This document shows positions 28,974 to 36,603 of a stretch of DNA of 64,000 nucleotides, piece by piece. The translations under genes and the position numbers were made by a program. Origin of the DNA: Caulobacteraceae bacterium (lineage in GTDB: Bacteria; Pseudomonadota; Alphaproteobacteria; Caulobacterales; Caulobacteraceae); NCBI GenBank assembly GCA_947475735.1, contig CANJLQ010000013.1:57634-121633 (forward strand). Reading direction: 5' to 3'. The number at the start of each line of letters is the position of its first letter. The stretch's first letter is position 1. The notes under the pieces are model-generated. The model saw nothing but the letters and a program-made list of their open reading frames with translations. It did no database searches and was not told the DNA's origin.

Positions 28974-29415
28974 CGGTAGTCTCCGCTTCGTGGGCTCGCC
29001 GGCAAATCGCCGGTCGGTCGGACAATGAGTGTGGCCAGCGAGGCTGCGGCGGGCGCGGGCCTCACCGCTCGCCCGACGCGCGCCCACGCGGGACGTCGAA
29101 GCCAGCTTAATCCAGACCCGCCGCCACGGTTCCGCCGTGATCAGATTTACCCCAGCGTCGTTCAATTCCGTGAGGGATCGACCACCGAGCTGCGTAATGG
29201 CTGCATCACGGTCGCGTCTCATCGCCGCCCTCGTCGGGATCAGGAATGCGAACCAACGGGCCTGTCGGTGTTCTTGCTGCTCAAGGCCAGCGTCGATCAC
29301 CCAAGAGGTCCATGCGGCGGGCCGAGATCCACCGGCGCTCCTCCGCCTCGATCCGGTGGCGCTTCGGCTCCAACCGGCCTAGTTGTGGTACAGTCCAGAT
29401 TCTTTAGGGTTAGGC
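28974..29415. other. Intergenic region, no gene recognised
   Basis: About 440 bases between the divergent DUF305 and nuclease-like genes. The open frames show no protein features. No copy of the CGAGGG-15-GCGTA motif is present. Confidence 0.4.
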
Positions 29416-30687
29416 GTGCCAGATCGACTTCGAGACCTTATCGTCCAGTGGCGCGGAGACCCTTCGGCCACCTATCAGACCTGGTTCCTGTGGGATGAGC
29501 GGCTCAAGAATTTTCGCTCCATCCGGCGAGGCATCGGTCAGGTTGTCGAAGAGATCGAAGCGGACCGGTTCGGCGTCGCCTACCGCGGCTCATCGCTCGA
29601 GACGATCGTTCATTCCGTCGCCGAACAACGCCAGATTTTCAGGGGGGCAGACCATGCCTTTCTGTGGAAGCCCAAGCTCCGCATCCCCGACATCTATGAG
29701 AACCCCGTCAACCAGCGTGCCTTCGGCCGCCTGCTGCACCACTGCAGCTGTTGTTCGACGGCAGCCGAGATCTTGTCCGCAATCCGCGCGATCGACCAGC
29801 TCAAGATCAAGGGTCTGGGGCCCGCCGTCGCGAATCTGATCTACTTTCTGCATCCGACACATGCCCCTCCGTTCAACACGGCCATCGTCAACGGATACAA
29901 CGCGATCACCCGATCGAAGGTGAAGCTGGGCAGCTGGGAGCACTATCTGGCGATGCGCGAGGGCATCCTGGCCTTGAACGCGCGCTATCGCGATCTGCTG
30001 TCCAACGACCTGGGTGCCCTCGCGGGCTTTCTGTTCGACATCGGGTCCGGACGATACCCCGCGCCACCGCTGGACAGTGAAGCTCTCTCCGACCGTGGCT
30101 GGCAGGAACGGCTTGCCGAAGCCCGGGCCGAAGCCGTAAAATTCGAGAGGACAGCGCTGCAGCAGCGCGAAACCGACCGATCCCATACCGAAATCCAGGC
30201 CTGGATTCGCGATGTGGGGCGAGCGCTCGGCTATCGCGTATGGATCGCCGCCAATGATCGCGGTCGCTGTTTCGAGGGTGGCCGTCTCGGCGAGGGCTGT
30301 CTGAACGATCTCCCGCCTTCCTTGGCGGCAAGCGCGGGTGCGGACTCGTTCCGCCTGATTGATGTGCTGTGGCTCGAGGCCGGCTCGGATCGTGTGGCGG
30401 CGGCGTTCGAAGTCGAGCATTCCACGACCATCTATTCCGGGATCGTGCGCATGCTCGACCTCGCCCTGTCCGGTGAACTCCACACGTCCGCGGGTCTGTT
30501 TCTCGTCGCACCGGACAGTCGGGAGGGTGACGTCCGCGCCCAGTTGCAGCGACCGGCCTTCAGCCGGATCGCAGACCTCGATGTGCGTTATCTTCCGTAT
30601 AGTGAACTGGAGAAACACAGGGCGGCCATCGCCCGCTTCGGGACCGATATCCGGGCGCTCGCGGAAATCTCACACCGGCTGATCTGA
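29416..30687 (+). CDS. Putative HhH-domain protein with restriction-nuclease-like C-terminus
   Basis: 423-residue protein not assigned to a named family. The N-terminal half has a helix-hairpin-helix of DNA-glycosylase type: QLKIKGLGPAVANLIYFLHPTHAPPFNTAIVNGYNAI (about 135-170). The C-terminal half has IDVLWLEAGSDRVAAAFEVEHSTTIYSGIVRMLDLALS, an Asp...Glu-x-Glu arrangement like the core of PD-(D/E)XK nucleases. A glycosylase-like reader joined to a nuclease-like domain would suit recognition of modified DNA, which is speculative. GTG 29416 is chosen because AGGGTTAGG precedes it; a TTG lies 33 bases upstream. The gene is unrelated to its copper neighbours. Confidence 0.55.
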   Translation: MPDRLRDLIVQWRGDPSATYQTWFLWDERLKNFRSIRRGIGQVVEEIEADRFGVAYRGSSLETIVHSVAEQRQIFRGADHAFLWKPKLRIPDIYENPVNQRAFGRLLHHCSCCSTAAEILSAIRAIDQLKIKGLGPAVANLIYFLHPTHAPPFNTAIVNGYNAITRSKVKLGSWEHYLAMREGILALNARYRDLLSNDLGALAGFLFDIGSGRYPAPPLDSEALSDRGWQERLAEARAEAVKFERTALQQRETDRSHTEIQAWIRDVGRALGYRVWIAANDRGRCFEGGRLGEGCLNDLPPSLAASAGADSFRLIDVLWLEAGSDRVAAAFEVEHSTTIYSGIVRMLDLALSGELHTSAGLFLVAPDSREGDVRAQLQRPAFSRIADLDVRYLPYSELEKHRAAIARFGTDIRALAEISHRLI

Positions 30688-30830
30688 CACCTCCCCCGTC
30701 CGGCTGAGAATCCGCGCGGCGCTCGCCAAAGCCTCCGGGCGTCTTGGCGCAGCAGTCGTTCGCGATCCGCTCAGATGCGCCGTCATGACGAATCGCCGGG
30801 CCGGGAACGAGGGTCGGATCGCCGCCGCGA

Positions 30831-31550
30831 TCAACGGGTCCTGCGGGTCGCGCGCGCGATCTTCACATCCCGCGAGATCCGTATCCATAGGAGAATGAAC
30901 CCTGAAACGACGATGCTCAGGGTCAGGGCCGTGGTGATGATGATCAGGGGATGGTTGAAGTCCTCGCCGTCGTTCCAGTCCATGACGTGCAGGCGCCAGA
31001 AGAAGTCGAAAATCCGCCACACGCCCGAGCGCCGCGTCACGACTTCGCCGGTGTCCGGCGACAGGTACAGGGACGTTTTCTCCCGGTCCGCGAAATCCAC
31101 CCGCCACAACGGACCGGTGCGGCCGGTCTCTTCGGGGGCGGTCGTCAGAAGCACAGCCTCCGTGATGTCCGCCTCGCCCCTGTAGGCCCGCCGGGCGAAC
31201 TCCGACGCCTCGCCGGCGGACATCGGCCCGAACGGCCGACCCGTGGCGGCGGACACGGTGACCGGTTCGCCCGCCGCCGGTATCAAGGTCCAGACCGGGC
31301 CGCGGGGTGTGGTGCGCAATTCGGCCCGGACAGGCATCACGCCCGCGCGGCGAGCGATCTCTTCGGGGCCTGGAAGAGCGGCGAGGGCCAGTGGACCGGG
31401 CTGAAATTCCACCGCCCGATGTTCGCCGCGCACCGTCTCGATCGGTATGGCCGTCATCACCAGGCCGCCGCCGACCCAGAACAACACCTGGAGCCCCACG
31501 ACAAGTGCGATCCATTTGTGCAGCTGGGTCGAAAGCTTAAGGACCTTCAC
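30831..31550 (-). CDS. PepSY-domain membrane protein
   Basis: 239-residue inner-membrane protein with an N-terminal membrane helix (LHKWIALVVGLQVLFWVGGGLVMTAI), a periplasmic PepSY-like part (ITEAVLLTT...LWRVDFADREKTSLYLSPDTGEVVTRR) and a C-terminal helix after FDFFWRLHVMDWNDGEDFNHPLIIITTALTLSIVVSGFILLWIR. Conserved histidines near the membrane recall PepSY-TM proteins with haem or metal-reductase links. GTG 31550, 13 bases after the DUF411 stop, is preferred over ATG 31595, which would overlap that gene. It is the last gene of the DUF2231-led cluster. Confidence 0.8.
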   Translation of the reverse strand: MKVLKLSTQLHKWIALVVGLQVLFWVGGGLVMTAIPIETVRGEHRAVEFQPGPLALAALPGPEEIARRAGVMPVRAELRTTPRGPVWTLIPAAGEPVTVSAATGRPFGPMSAGEASEFARRAYRGEADITEAVLLTTAPEETGRTGPLWRVDFADREKTSLYLSPDTGEVVTRRSGVWRIFDFFWRLHVMDWNDGEDFNHPLIIITTALTLSIVVSGFILLWIRISRDVKIARATRRTR

Positions 31551-31563
31551 GGTCGCGTCTCGT

Positions 31564-32028
31564 CTAGCCGTGACGCGCGAAGACGCGCGTGCCACCGCCT
31601 TTCAGGATCAGCAGGGTCTCATAAGGATCCTTTCGACCGTCGGGCATTTCCATGCCCGGAGATCCCAGCGGCATCGCCGGCACCGCGAGCCCCAAAGCGT
31701 CTGGTCGCTCGGCCAGAAGCCTGCGCACATCCTCAGCCGGCACATGACCCTCAAGGACGTATCCGCCGATCAGGGCCGTGTGGCAGGACGCCAAGGCGTC
31801 AGGAACGCCCTCAGTGCGGCGGGTCGCGCTGAGGTCGGCAAGTTCCGTGACCCGCGCCTCGAAGCCTGCGGCGCGCATGTGATCCACCCAGGCCGTACAG
31901 CACCCGCAGGTCGGGGTCTTGTAGACGGCGAGTTCCGTCGAGGCGCGCGCGACCGGGGCGCAGGCCGCCAGGGCGAGTGCCGCGGTTCCCGCAGCCAAAA
32001 ATCTACGACGTGAGAAAGAATTCAGCAT
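31564..32028 (-). CDS. DUF411 metal-binding protein with Tat-type signal
   Basis: 154-residue exported protein of the DUF411 family, frequent in copper resistance clusters. The N-terminus SRRRFLAAGTAALALAACAP has a twin-arginine motif and also a lipobox-like Cys. The core has the thiol motif YKTPTCGCCTAWVDHM, a second Cys-His in LASCHTALIGGYVLEGHVP and the Met-rich PAMPLGSPGMEMPDGRKDPYE. These fit periplasmic Cu(I) binding. It lies between the NTF2-like and PepSY genes on one strand. Confidence 0.88.
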   Translation of the reverse strand: MLNSFSRRRFLAAGTAALALAACAPVARASTELAVYKTPTCGCCTAWVDHMRAAGFEARVTELADLSATRRTEGVPDALASCHTALIGGYVLEGHVPAEDVRRLLAERPDALGLAVPAMPLGSPGMEMPDGRKDPYETLLILKGGGTRVFARHG

Positions 32029-32080
32029 GGATCCGATGGGGCCTCAGTGAAGGTTGTCGCCGGGACGATCGCGATCGGGG

Positions 32081-32632
32081 TCAGCCGGCGCGACGCAACG
32101 GTCGTGCCGAGGAGTGATAGATGTCGAACCGCCACTCACCGCCGCGCTTGCGAAGCACACTGGTGGCCACGCCGCGCCGTTCGATGGCCTCGCGCGTGCC
32201 GTCCTTGAAGGTGATGTGATAGGTGTAGGTCTCGCTGACGAAGGCGGTGTCGCCGTCGATCTCCACCTTCGTTTCATGGTCCCGGAAGTCGAACCCGGCC
32301 AGATCCGTGAACTCGGGTCCGAGATGGTGTTCCAGATAATAGGCGAAGGAGCCCTCCACGCCCCCGTTCTCGAAGACGTCGGAGTCGGCCCAGAACAGGG
32401 CGGGTGTCTGCGAGACATCCATCCGCTCGATCGCATCCTTGTACGCGCTGACCACGGCCCGGACCTGTGCCTCGTCGCCGGCCTGCGACTCGCCGGCAGC
32501 GTGTGTGGACGCCGGGCCGTGAGAATGGGCCGGTGCCTGAACCTGGGCCTGAGCCGAGCTCAGGAGGACGGCGGCGAGCGCCGATCCGGCAAGTGCCGAG
32601 CGAAACGACATGGGAATCATTCTCCTGTTCAT
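32081..32632 (-). CDS. Exported NTF2-like (SnoaL/DUF4440-type) protein
   Basis: 183-residue protein with signal peptide (ALAGSALAAVLLSSAQA) and a His-rich linker (APAHSHGPASTHAAGE). The NTF2-like cone fold spans residues 55-180: VRAVVSAYKDAIERMD, TPALFWADSDVFENGGVEGSFAYYLEHHLGPEF, VSETYTYHITFKDG and WRFDIYHSSARPL. Function is not known; such proteins recur beside copper oxidase clusters. A related gene is at 51790-52284. It lies between DUF2231 and DUF411 genes, with 63 and 52 bases on either side. Confidence 0.8.
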   Translation of the reverse strand: MNRRMIPMSFRSALAGSALAAVLLSSAQAQVQAPAHSHGPASTHAAGESQAGDEAQVRAVVSAYKDAIERMDVSQTPALFWADSDVFENGGVEGSFAYYLEHHLGPEFTDLAGFDFRDHETKVEIDGDTAFVSETYTYHITFKDGTREAIERRGVATSVLRKRGGEWRFDIYHSSARPLRRAG

Positions 32633-32695
32633 CGAGGATGTAAAAAAGCCTTCCGCGGCCCCTGGAGGCGGCCAGCGCCGGACGCTGACGCCGTA

Positions 32696-33349
32696 TCAGA
32701 ACATCAGATGCCTCACGCCGTGGGTCAGCATCCCGCCCAACAGGCCGTTGACAATCACGGCACCTGCGGTGGCCGTCAATAGGCCGATGTAGATCAGCTC
32801 GCGCCCACGCCCCGGTCGGCGAACCCAGTGTTCCTTAGCCCACCAGCTCAGCAGGCCCAGGACGGCGATCGAGGTGCCGAGCCAGCGGTGGGAGGCGTGG
32901 ATGGCATCATCCTTGCCGGGAAGCCCCATGGCGAACCACCCCAGCGCCACCGCGAAGATCGAGGAGATCGCCGCCAGGGCGATGATGACGCGTGTGCCTT
33001 GGGTCAGGACGGGCCGGCGGAGCGCCAGCGCCGCGATCTCGAGCAGAGCCGCGACCAGAAACAGCGCGATGGGAAAGTGCACCGCCGCCGGATGCATGGC
33101 GCCGAGCCAGCGATACAGTCGCTGGGGCATGGGCCGGGGCCCCTCGCTCGCGGCCATGGCCCCGTGGTCCATATCCTGGCCCATGCCCGGCATGGCCATC
33201 ATGCCGCCTTCCGGAACGGCTCCCGCCGGCGCAGTGGCGGCAGCGCGGGCAGCCGCCTCCTTTTCGTGGTCCTCGTGGGCGAACGCCGGCCCGGTGAAGG
33301 CCAGCGCCAGCACGAGAGCCAGCCCGGACAAAAATCGACGCATCACCAT
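32696..33349 (-). CDS. DUF2231 membrane protein, first gene of ECF-controlled cluster
   Basis: 217-residue protein with signal peptide, a His/Met-rich periplasmic loop (HEDHEKE, then GGMMAMPGMGQDMDHGAMA) and four membrane helices of the DUF2231 type (GAMHPAAVHFPIALFLVAALLEIAALAL, HASHRWLGTSIAVLGLLSWWA). The His pairs at membrane borders recall haem or metal ligands. It starts 30 bases after the -10 of an exact CGAGGG-15-GCGTA promoter, and NTF2, DUF411 and PepSY genes follow on the same strand. Confidence 0.82.
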   Translation of the reverse strand: MVMRRFLSGLALVLALAFTGPAFAHEDHEKEAAARAAATAPAGAVPEGGMMAMPGMGQDMDHGAMAASEGPRPMPQRLYRWLGAMHPAAVHFPIALFLVAALLEIAALALRRPVLTQGTRVIIALAAISSIFAVALGWFAMGLPGKDDAIHASHRWLGTSIAVLGLLSWWAKEHWVRRPGRGRELIYIGLLTATAGAVIVNGLLGGMLTHGVRHLMF

Positions 33350-33378
33350 ACCGCTCTCCCATCCGGTCTCTTCAGCTA

Positions 33379-33406
33379 ACTACGCAGGGGAGCGGCGATC
33401 CCCTCG
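33379..33406 (-). promoter_or_regulatory. ECF-type promoter of the DUF2231-NTF2-DUF411-PepSY cluster
   Basis: On the minus strand CGAGGG at 33406-33401, 15 bases, GCGTAGT at 33385-33379. It ends 29 bases before the DUF2231 start codon. Confidence 0.75.
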
Positions 33407-33719
33407 CCTTCCAGCAGAGCGCGTCATCCAAACGAGGGATCGGCATCTTGGATCGACGAACCCCGAGGCGACCCGGACGATCCGATCGTCAGGCGAGATC
33501 GCGCTCACGTGTGGCGCACGGCCCACCTGTGTGTCGAAGCGGGCCTGCGCACCTGGTCGGTTGGCCGATAGAAGGCCTGCCGCGCGGAACCGGATGCTCA
33601 CTCCCGCTGGCGGGCGTCTGGGCTGACAACCAGCATCGCCCCGAAGGCGAGGCCGGGGCTCGGCTGCTGCTGCGGTGGTCGGGCAAGGTCATCGCACGAC
33701 GCGAAAACCCGCATCTGGA
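33407..33719. other. Intergenic region between two divergent ECF-type promoters
   Basis: About 310 bases. An open frame at 33448-33729 has no recognisable features. The region lies upstream of two promoters that fire in opposite directions. Confidence 0.4.
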
Positions 33720-33747
33720 CGAGGGCTGATCGGGGCGACCGCGTAAA
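33720..33747 (+). promoter_or_regulatory. ECF-type promoter of the PAP2 phosphatase gene
   Basis: CGAGGG at 33720-33725, 15 bases, GCGTAAA at 33741-33747, about 60 bases before the chosen start. Confidence 0.72.
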
Positions 33748-33813
33748 TCGAGATGAACAGCTGTTCAGCCCCTTCCCAGAGCCGACTCTCCTTGCAGGAG
33801 CGTGTCACGTCCG

Positions 33814-34788
33814 ATGTTCGCTTGTCGCCGACGCTGCTGCGGGGCCCGTGGAGCGGCCCGACGATTCCAGACAGGATTGAGCGATCCGCTGCTCCTGTCC
33901 CTGGCCGCGACCTTCCTCCTGAGCCTGGTGTTCTGGACGTTCCCCGGGATCGATCTGACGGTGACGGGCCTGTTTTACCGGACCGGAGACGGTTTCGCCC
34001 TGTCGCGGGATCCTATGCTGAAGGCACTGCGGGCCAGTTCGATCTGGGTGATGGGGACAATGGTGACCGGTGCCCTGGGTGTGCTGGCGCATCGGGCCGC
34101 GACCGGGCGCCTGATCGGGTCGCGTCAGGCGCGACGGGCGGCGTTCCTGATCAGCGGCTTGGCGGTCGGGCCGGGGCTTCTGGTGAACGGCGTGCTCAAG
34201 AGCCTGTGGGGACGCCCCCGACCCGTGCATCTGGAGATCTGGGGCGGAAAGGCGGTCCATGTCCCGGTCTGGCGGATGAGCGACCAGTGCACAGGCAACT
34301 GCTCCTTCGTCTCGGGCGAGGCGTCGTCGGCAGCCTGGATGGTGGCGGTGGCGGCCTTGTTGCCGCCTTCGGTGCGACGATGGGCGCTCTGGCCGGTCGT
34401 CACCTACGCTGTGGCCCTGTCGATGAACCGGCTGGCGTTCGGCGGACATTTTCTGTCGGACATCCTGCTGTCCTGGAGCTTCACCGCGCTGGTGCTGGGA
34501 CTTTTGTGGCGGTGTCTGCCCGAGGCAACCACGTCGATGAGAGGCCGAGGGGGTCCGGGCCTGAGTCGGCTGGCGCGGCTTGAGCCCCTGGGCTCAGTCG
34601 CCCCGATCTCCACCTCTGCATTACGGCTGACGGCGAACGAGGGGGGTCGCGCTTCTCACCCCAAAGACGGCCAGTCCCGAGCGGACCAGGCTCCGCCGCT
34701 CGCGGGAGCAATGCCCCCGCCCGGCCGGTCAGGCCGCCAGGGCCTTCGCGCATCACATGCTGCTGAGCCACGCTTGAACGATCTTTGA
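33814..34788 (+). CDS. PAP2-family membrane phosphatase
   Basis: 324-residue inner-membrane phosphatase of the PAP2/LpxE-like superfamily that removes phosphate from lipid substrates. Motif 1 is KSLWGRPRP, motif 2 CSFVSGEAS, motif 3 MNRLAFGGHFLSDIL. In motif 2 the usual Ser-Gly-His is Ser-Gly-Glu, a variant found in some PAP2 proteins. Five to six hydrophobic segments are present; about 85 residues after the last one are polar and low complexity. GTG 33802 is an alternative start, but its AGGAG is too close. Control by an ECF-type promoter shared with copper genes suggests lipid A or phospholipid modification under metal stress, which is inference. Confidence 0.85.
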   Translation: MFACRRRCCGARGAARRFQTGLSDPLLLSLAATFLLSLVFWTFPGIDLTVTGLFYRTGDGFALSRDPMLKALRASSIWVMGTMVTGALGVLAHRAATGRLIGSRQARRAAFLISGLAVGPGLLVNGVLKSLWGRPRPVHLEIWGGKAVHVPVWRMSDQCTGNCSFVSGEASSAAWMVAVAALLPPSVRRWALWPVVTYAVALSMNRLAFGGHFLSDILLSWSFTALVLGLLWRCLPEATTSMRGRGGPGLSRLARLEPLGSVAPISTSALRLTANEGGRASHPKDGQSRADQAPPLAGAMPPPGRSGRQGLRASHAAEPRLNDL

Positions 34789-35074
34789 ATGTTGGACGGG
34801 TCGCCTGGGCCCAGCACAGAAATTCAAGTCGACGCGGATCCGCTCGTTCCTGGGCAAGCCAGGCCTTTGGATGTTGTCCCCCTAACGTCTCTGGGCCTGT
34901 CTTCCCTGACGACCGGAGACCGGGCTGCGTGGTCATGTTCGCAGTCTGCCTTTGCTCGTCCGGGATTGCTCTGGGAGCAAGGGGCACCTCCCGGTCCGGC
35001 CCAGCGGGGATCGTCGACGACGCGTGTGCAGCACCCGGGGCGAATTCATGCCTCTGTCGAATCGGTGCCTGAAA
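34789..35074. other. Intergenic region, no gene recognised
   Basis: About 290 bases after the PAP2 gene. Small open frames without features. The promoter of the next gene begins at 35075. Confidence 0.4.
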
Positions 35075-35102
35075 CGAGGGCTGTCTCGCACGACTGCGTA
35101 AT
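35075..35102 (+). promoter_or_regulatory. ECF-type promoter of the Met-rich lipoprotein gene
   Basis: CGAGGG at 35075-35080, 15 bases, GCGTAAT at 35096-35102; 60 bases before the GTG start. Confidence 0.72.
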
Positions 35103-35162
35103 CCAATTGAAGGCGTGCCGAGTCGATTCCCATCGCCGACCTTCCTGACAGGAGCTTCTGAC

Positions 35163-35489
35163 GTGAGATATCTGATCCTTGCTGCCGCTGCCGCCATTAC
35201 CCTGGGGGCCTGCCAACCCGCCGCTGAACCTGAACCGGTCGATGCCCAGGCGGTGCCGGACGACGCCATGACGATGCCGATGACCCCTCCGCCTGCCGAC
35301 ACGCCCGAGCCCGTCGCCGAGCCTCAGGGTGCAGAGCCCGCGGCCGCAGCAGCCCCGAAAGCCTCGACACCCCGACCGGCCCCGGCGGCGCCTGCGCCCA
35401 CGCCTGCCCCGGCACCCCCGCCCGCCGATCCGATGGCCGATCACGACATGTCCCAGATGGGCGGCATGACCATGCCGCCCAAAGAGTAG
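35163..35489 (+). CDS. Small Pro/Ala-rich lipoprotein with Met/His tail
   Basis: 108-residue lipoprotein with the lipobox TLGAC at about residue 17. The body is a Pro/Ala/Glu-rich linker (PAPAAPAPTPAPAPPP) and the C-terminus is DHDMSQMGGMTMPPKE, a Met/His cluster like the HDMSTMG repeats of CopB at 36604-38088. GTG 35163 is chosen because AGGAG stands 9 bases upstream. A likely periplasmic copper binder tethered to a membrane. Its promoter matches the copper ECF-type motif, and an intrinsic terminator follows. Confidence 0.75.
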   Translation: MRYLILAAAAAITLGACQPAAEPEPVDAQAVPDDAMTMPMTPPPADTPEPVAEPQGAEPAAAAAPKASTPRPAPAAPAPTPAPAPPPADPMADHDMSQMGGMTMPPKE

Positions 35490-35518
35490 GGCACGCAGGC
35501 ACACTGCATGCTGACACA

Positions 35519-35548
35519 AGGCCGGTCCAGGCAGCTCTGGACCGGCCT
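35519..35548. terminator. Intrinsic terminator between lipoprotein and HAD genes
   Basis: Twelve-base perfect stem (35519-35530 with 35537-35548) around six bases, located 30 bases after the lipoprotein stop. It could serve both convergent genes. Confidence 0.7.
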
Positions 35549-35628
35549 GTACGGCGGTACAGACATGCGCGTCTCTGGGAGCCGGGTTCGGCGGCGGCGC
35601 GGATACGCCCCGATTGCGACGATGGCGA

Positions 35629-36477
35629 CTAGTCCTTGACGATGATGTTCGATGTCGGTCGTTTCTCGCGAGAGGATACGCTCGCATGACTTTGGAAGGC
35701 GAACCGCGCCTGGGCCTGGACCGACAGATGGACGGACACGGTCGCCAGGGCCTGAACAACCCAATCGGCCTCGCCGCCCGTGGGGGTGATGTCTCCGTCG
35801 GGCTCCGGATCGTACCGGATGGTGTAACAGCCCAGAGCCTTCGCCGGGCGAATGTCCCATTCGACACTGTCGCCGACGACACAGACCTCGGCCGCTCCGA
35901 CGCCCAAAGCGGCGAATACCCGGGTGAAGGCACCAGGTTCGGGTTTGCCTATGCCAGCCTCGCCTTCGATCTGGACATGATGGAACCGCGGGGCCAGACC
36001 GAACCGCTCGATCTTGGCACGCTGCAGGAGACGATCGCCGTTGGTCAAAAGCGCCAGCCGATAGCCGGCCTTCTGCAAGTCCGTGAGCAGAGCCAGGGCT
36101 CCGGCTTCGAGGTGCATCTGGTCATCGCGCCGCACGCTGAAGGCGTCGGCCAGTCGCTCGGCGACGTCGGGGGCCGGGACACGGACACCGTCTCGCCGCA
36201 GGGCTGAGAACGCCGCCGCGGCGATCGTGCGACGGGCCCGCAGCGGGTCGGCACGACCGAGCGCGTGACGGACCGGATCCCCCCAAAAGGCCTGACCCGC
36301 ATCCGTCAGCGCCCTCGCCACCCTGTCCGGCGCAAGCTCGCCTAATTCGTGGCGGAAGGCCTGGCAGACGTCTCGCCACACCAGATCCGGTCGACGATAC
36401 GCCGAGATCAGCGTGTCATCGAGATCAAAGACGACCGCTTTGATTCTAGTCTGAACCGCCACACGCCAGTCCCTCAC
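35629..36477 (-). CDS. HAD-superfamily hydrolase
   Basis: 282-residue haloacid-dehalogenase-type phosphatase. Motif I is VVFDLDDTL (nucleophile Asp near 18), motif II LALLTNG, motif III lysine in GIGKPEPGAF and motif IV VVGDSVEWDI. A helical cap lies between motifs I and II. Substrate is unknown. ATG 36477 is used; a GTG a few codons later is possible. It is convergent to the lipoprotein gene and upstream of nothing related to copper. Confidence 0.88.
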   Translation of the reverse strand: MRDWRVAVQTRIKAVVFDLDDTLISAYRRPDLVWRDVCQAFRHELGELAPDRVARALTDAGQAFWGDPVRHALGRADPLRARRTIAAAAFSALRRDGVRVPAPDVAERLADAFSVRRDDQMHLEAGALALLTDLQKAGYRLALLTNGDRLLQRAKIERFGLAPRFHHVQIEGEAGIGKPEPGAFTRVFAALGVGAAEVCVVGDSVEWDIRPAKALGCYTIRYDPEPDGDITPTGGEADWVVQALATVSVHLSVQAQARFAFQSHASVSSREKRPTSNIIVKD

Positions 36478-36603
36478 GCCTGTTGCACGCGCTCGGCCGG
36501 AGGGATGGTCGGGCAGGACGCGCCACAGTCCGCCCGCCGATTCCCTGTCCCGCGGCCCTGAGGAATGACATGCGTCAACCCAGAGCTTCCGCGGCGGTTA
36601 TGC

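Noticed and set aside
33448..33729. 93-codon open frame between two divergent promoters
   Set aside because: No features, and it overlaps the PAP2 gene promoter.
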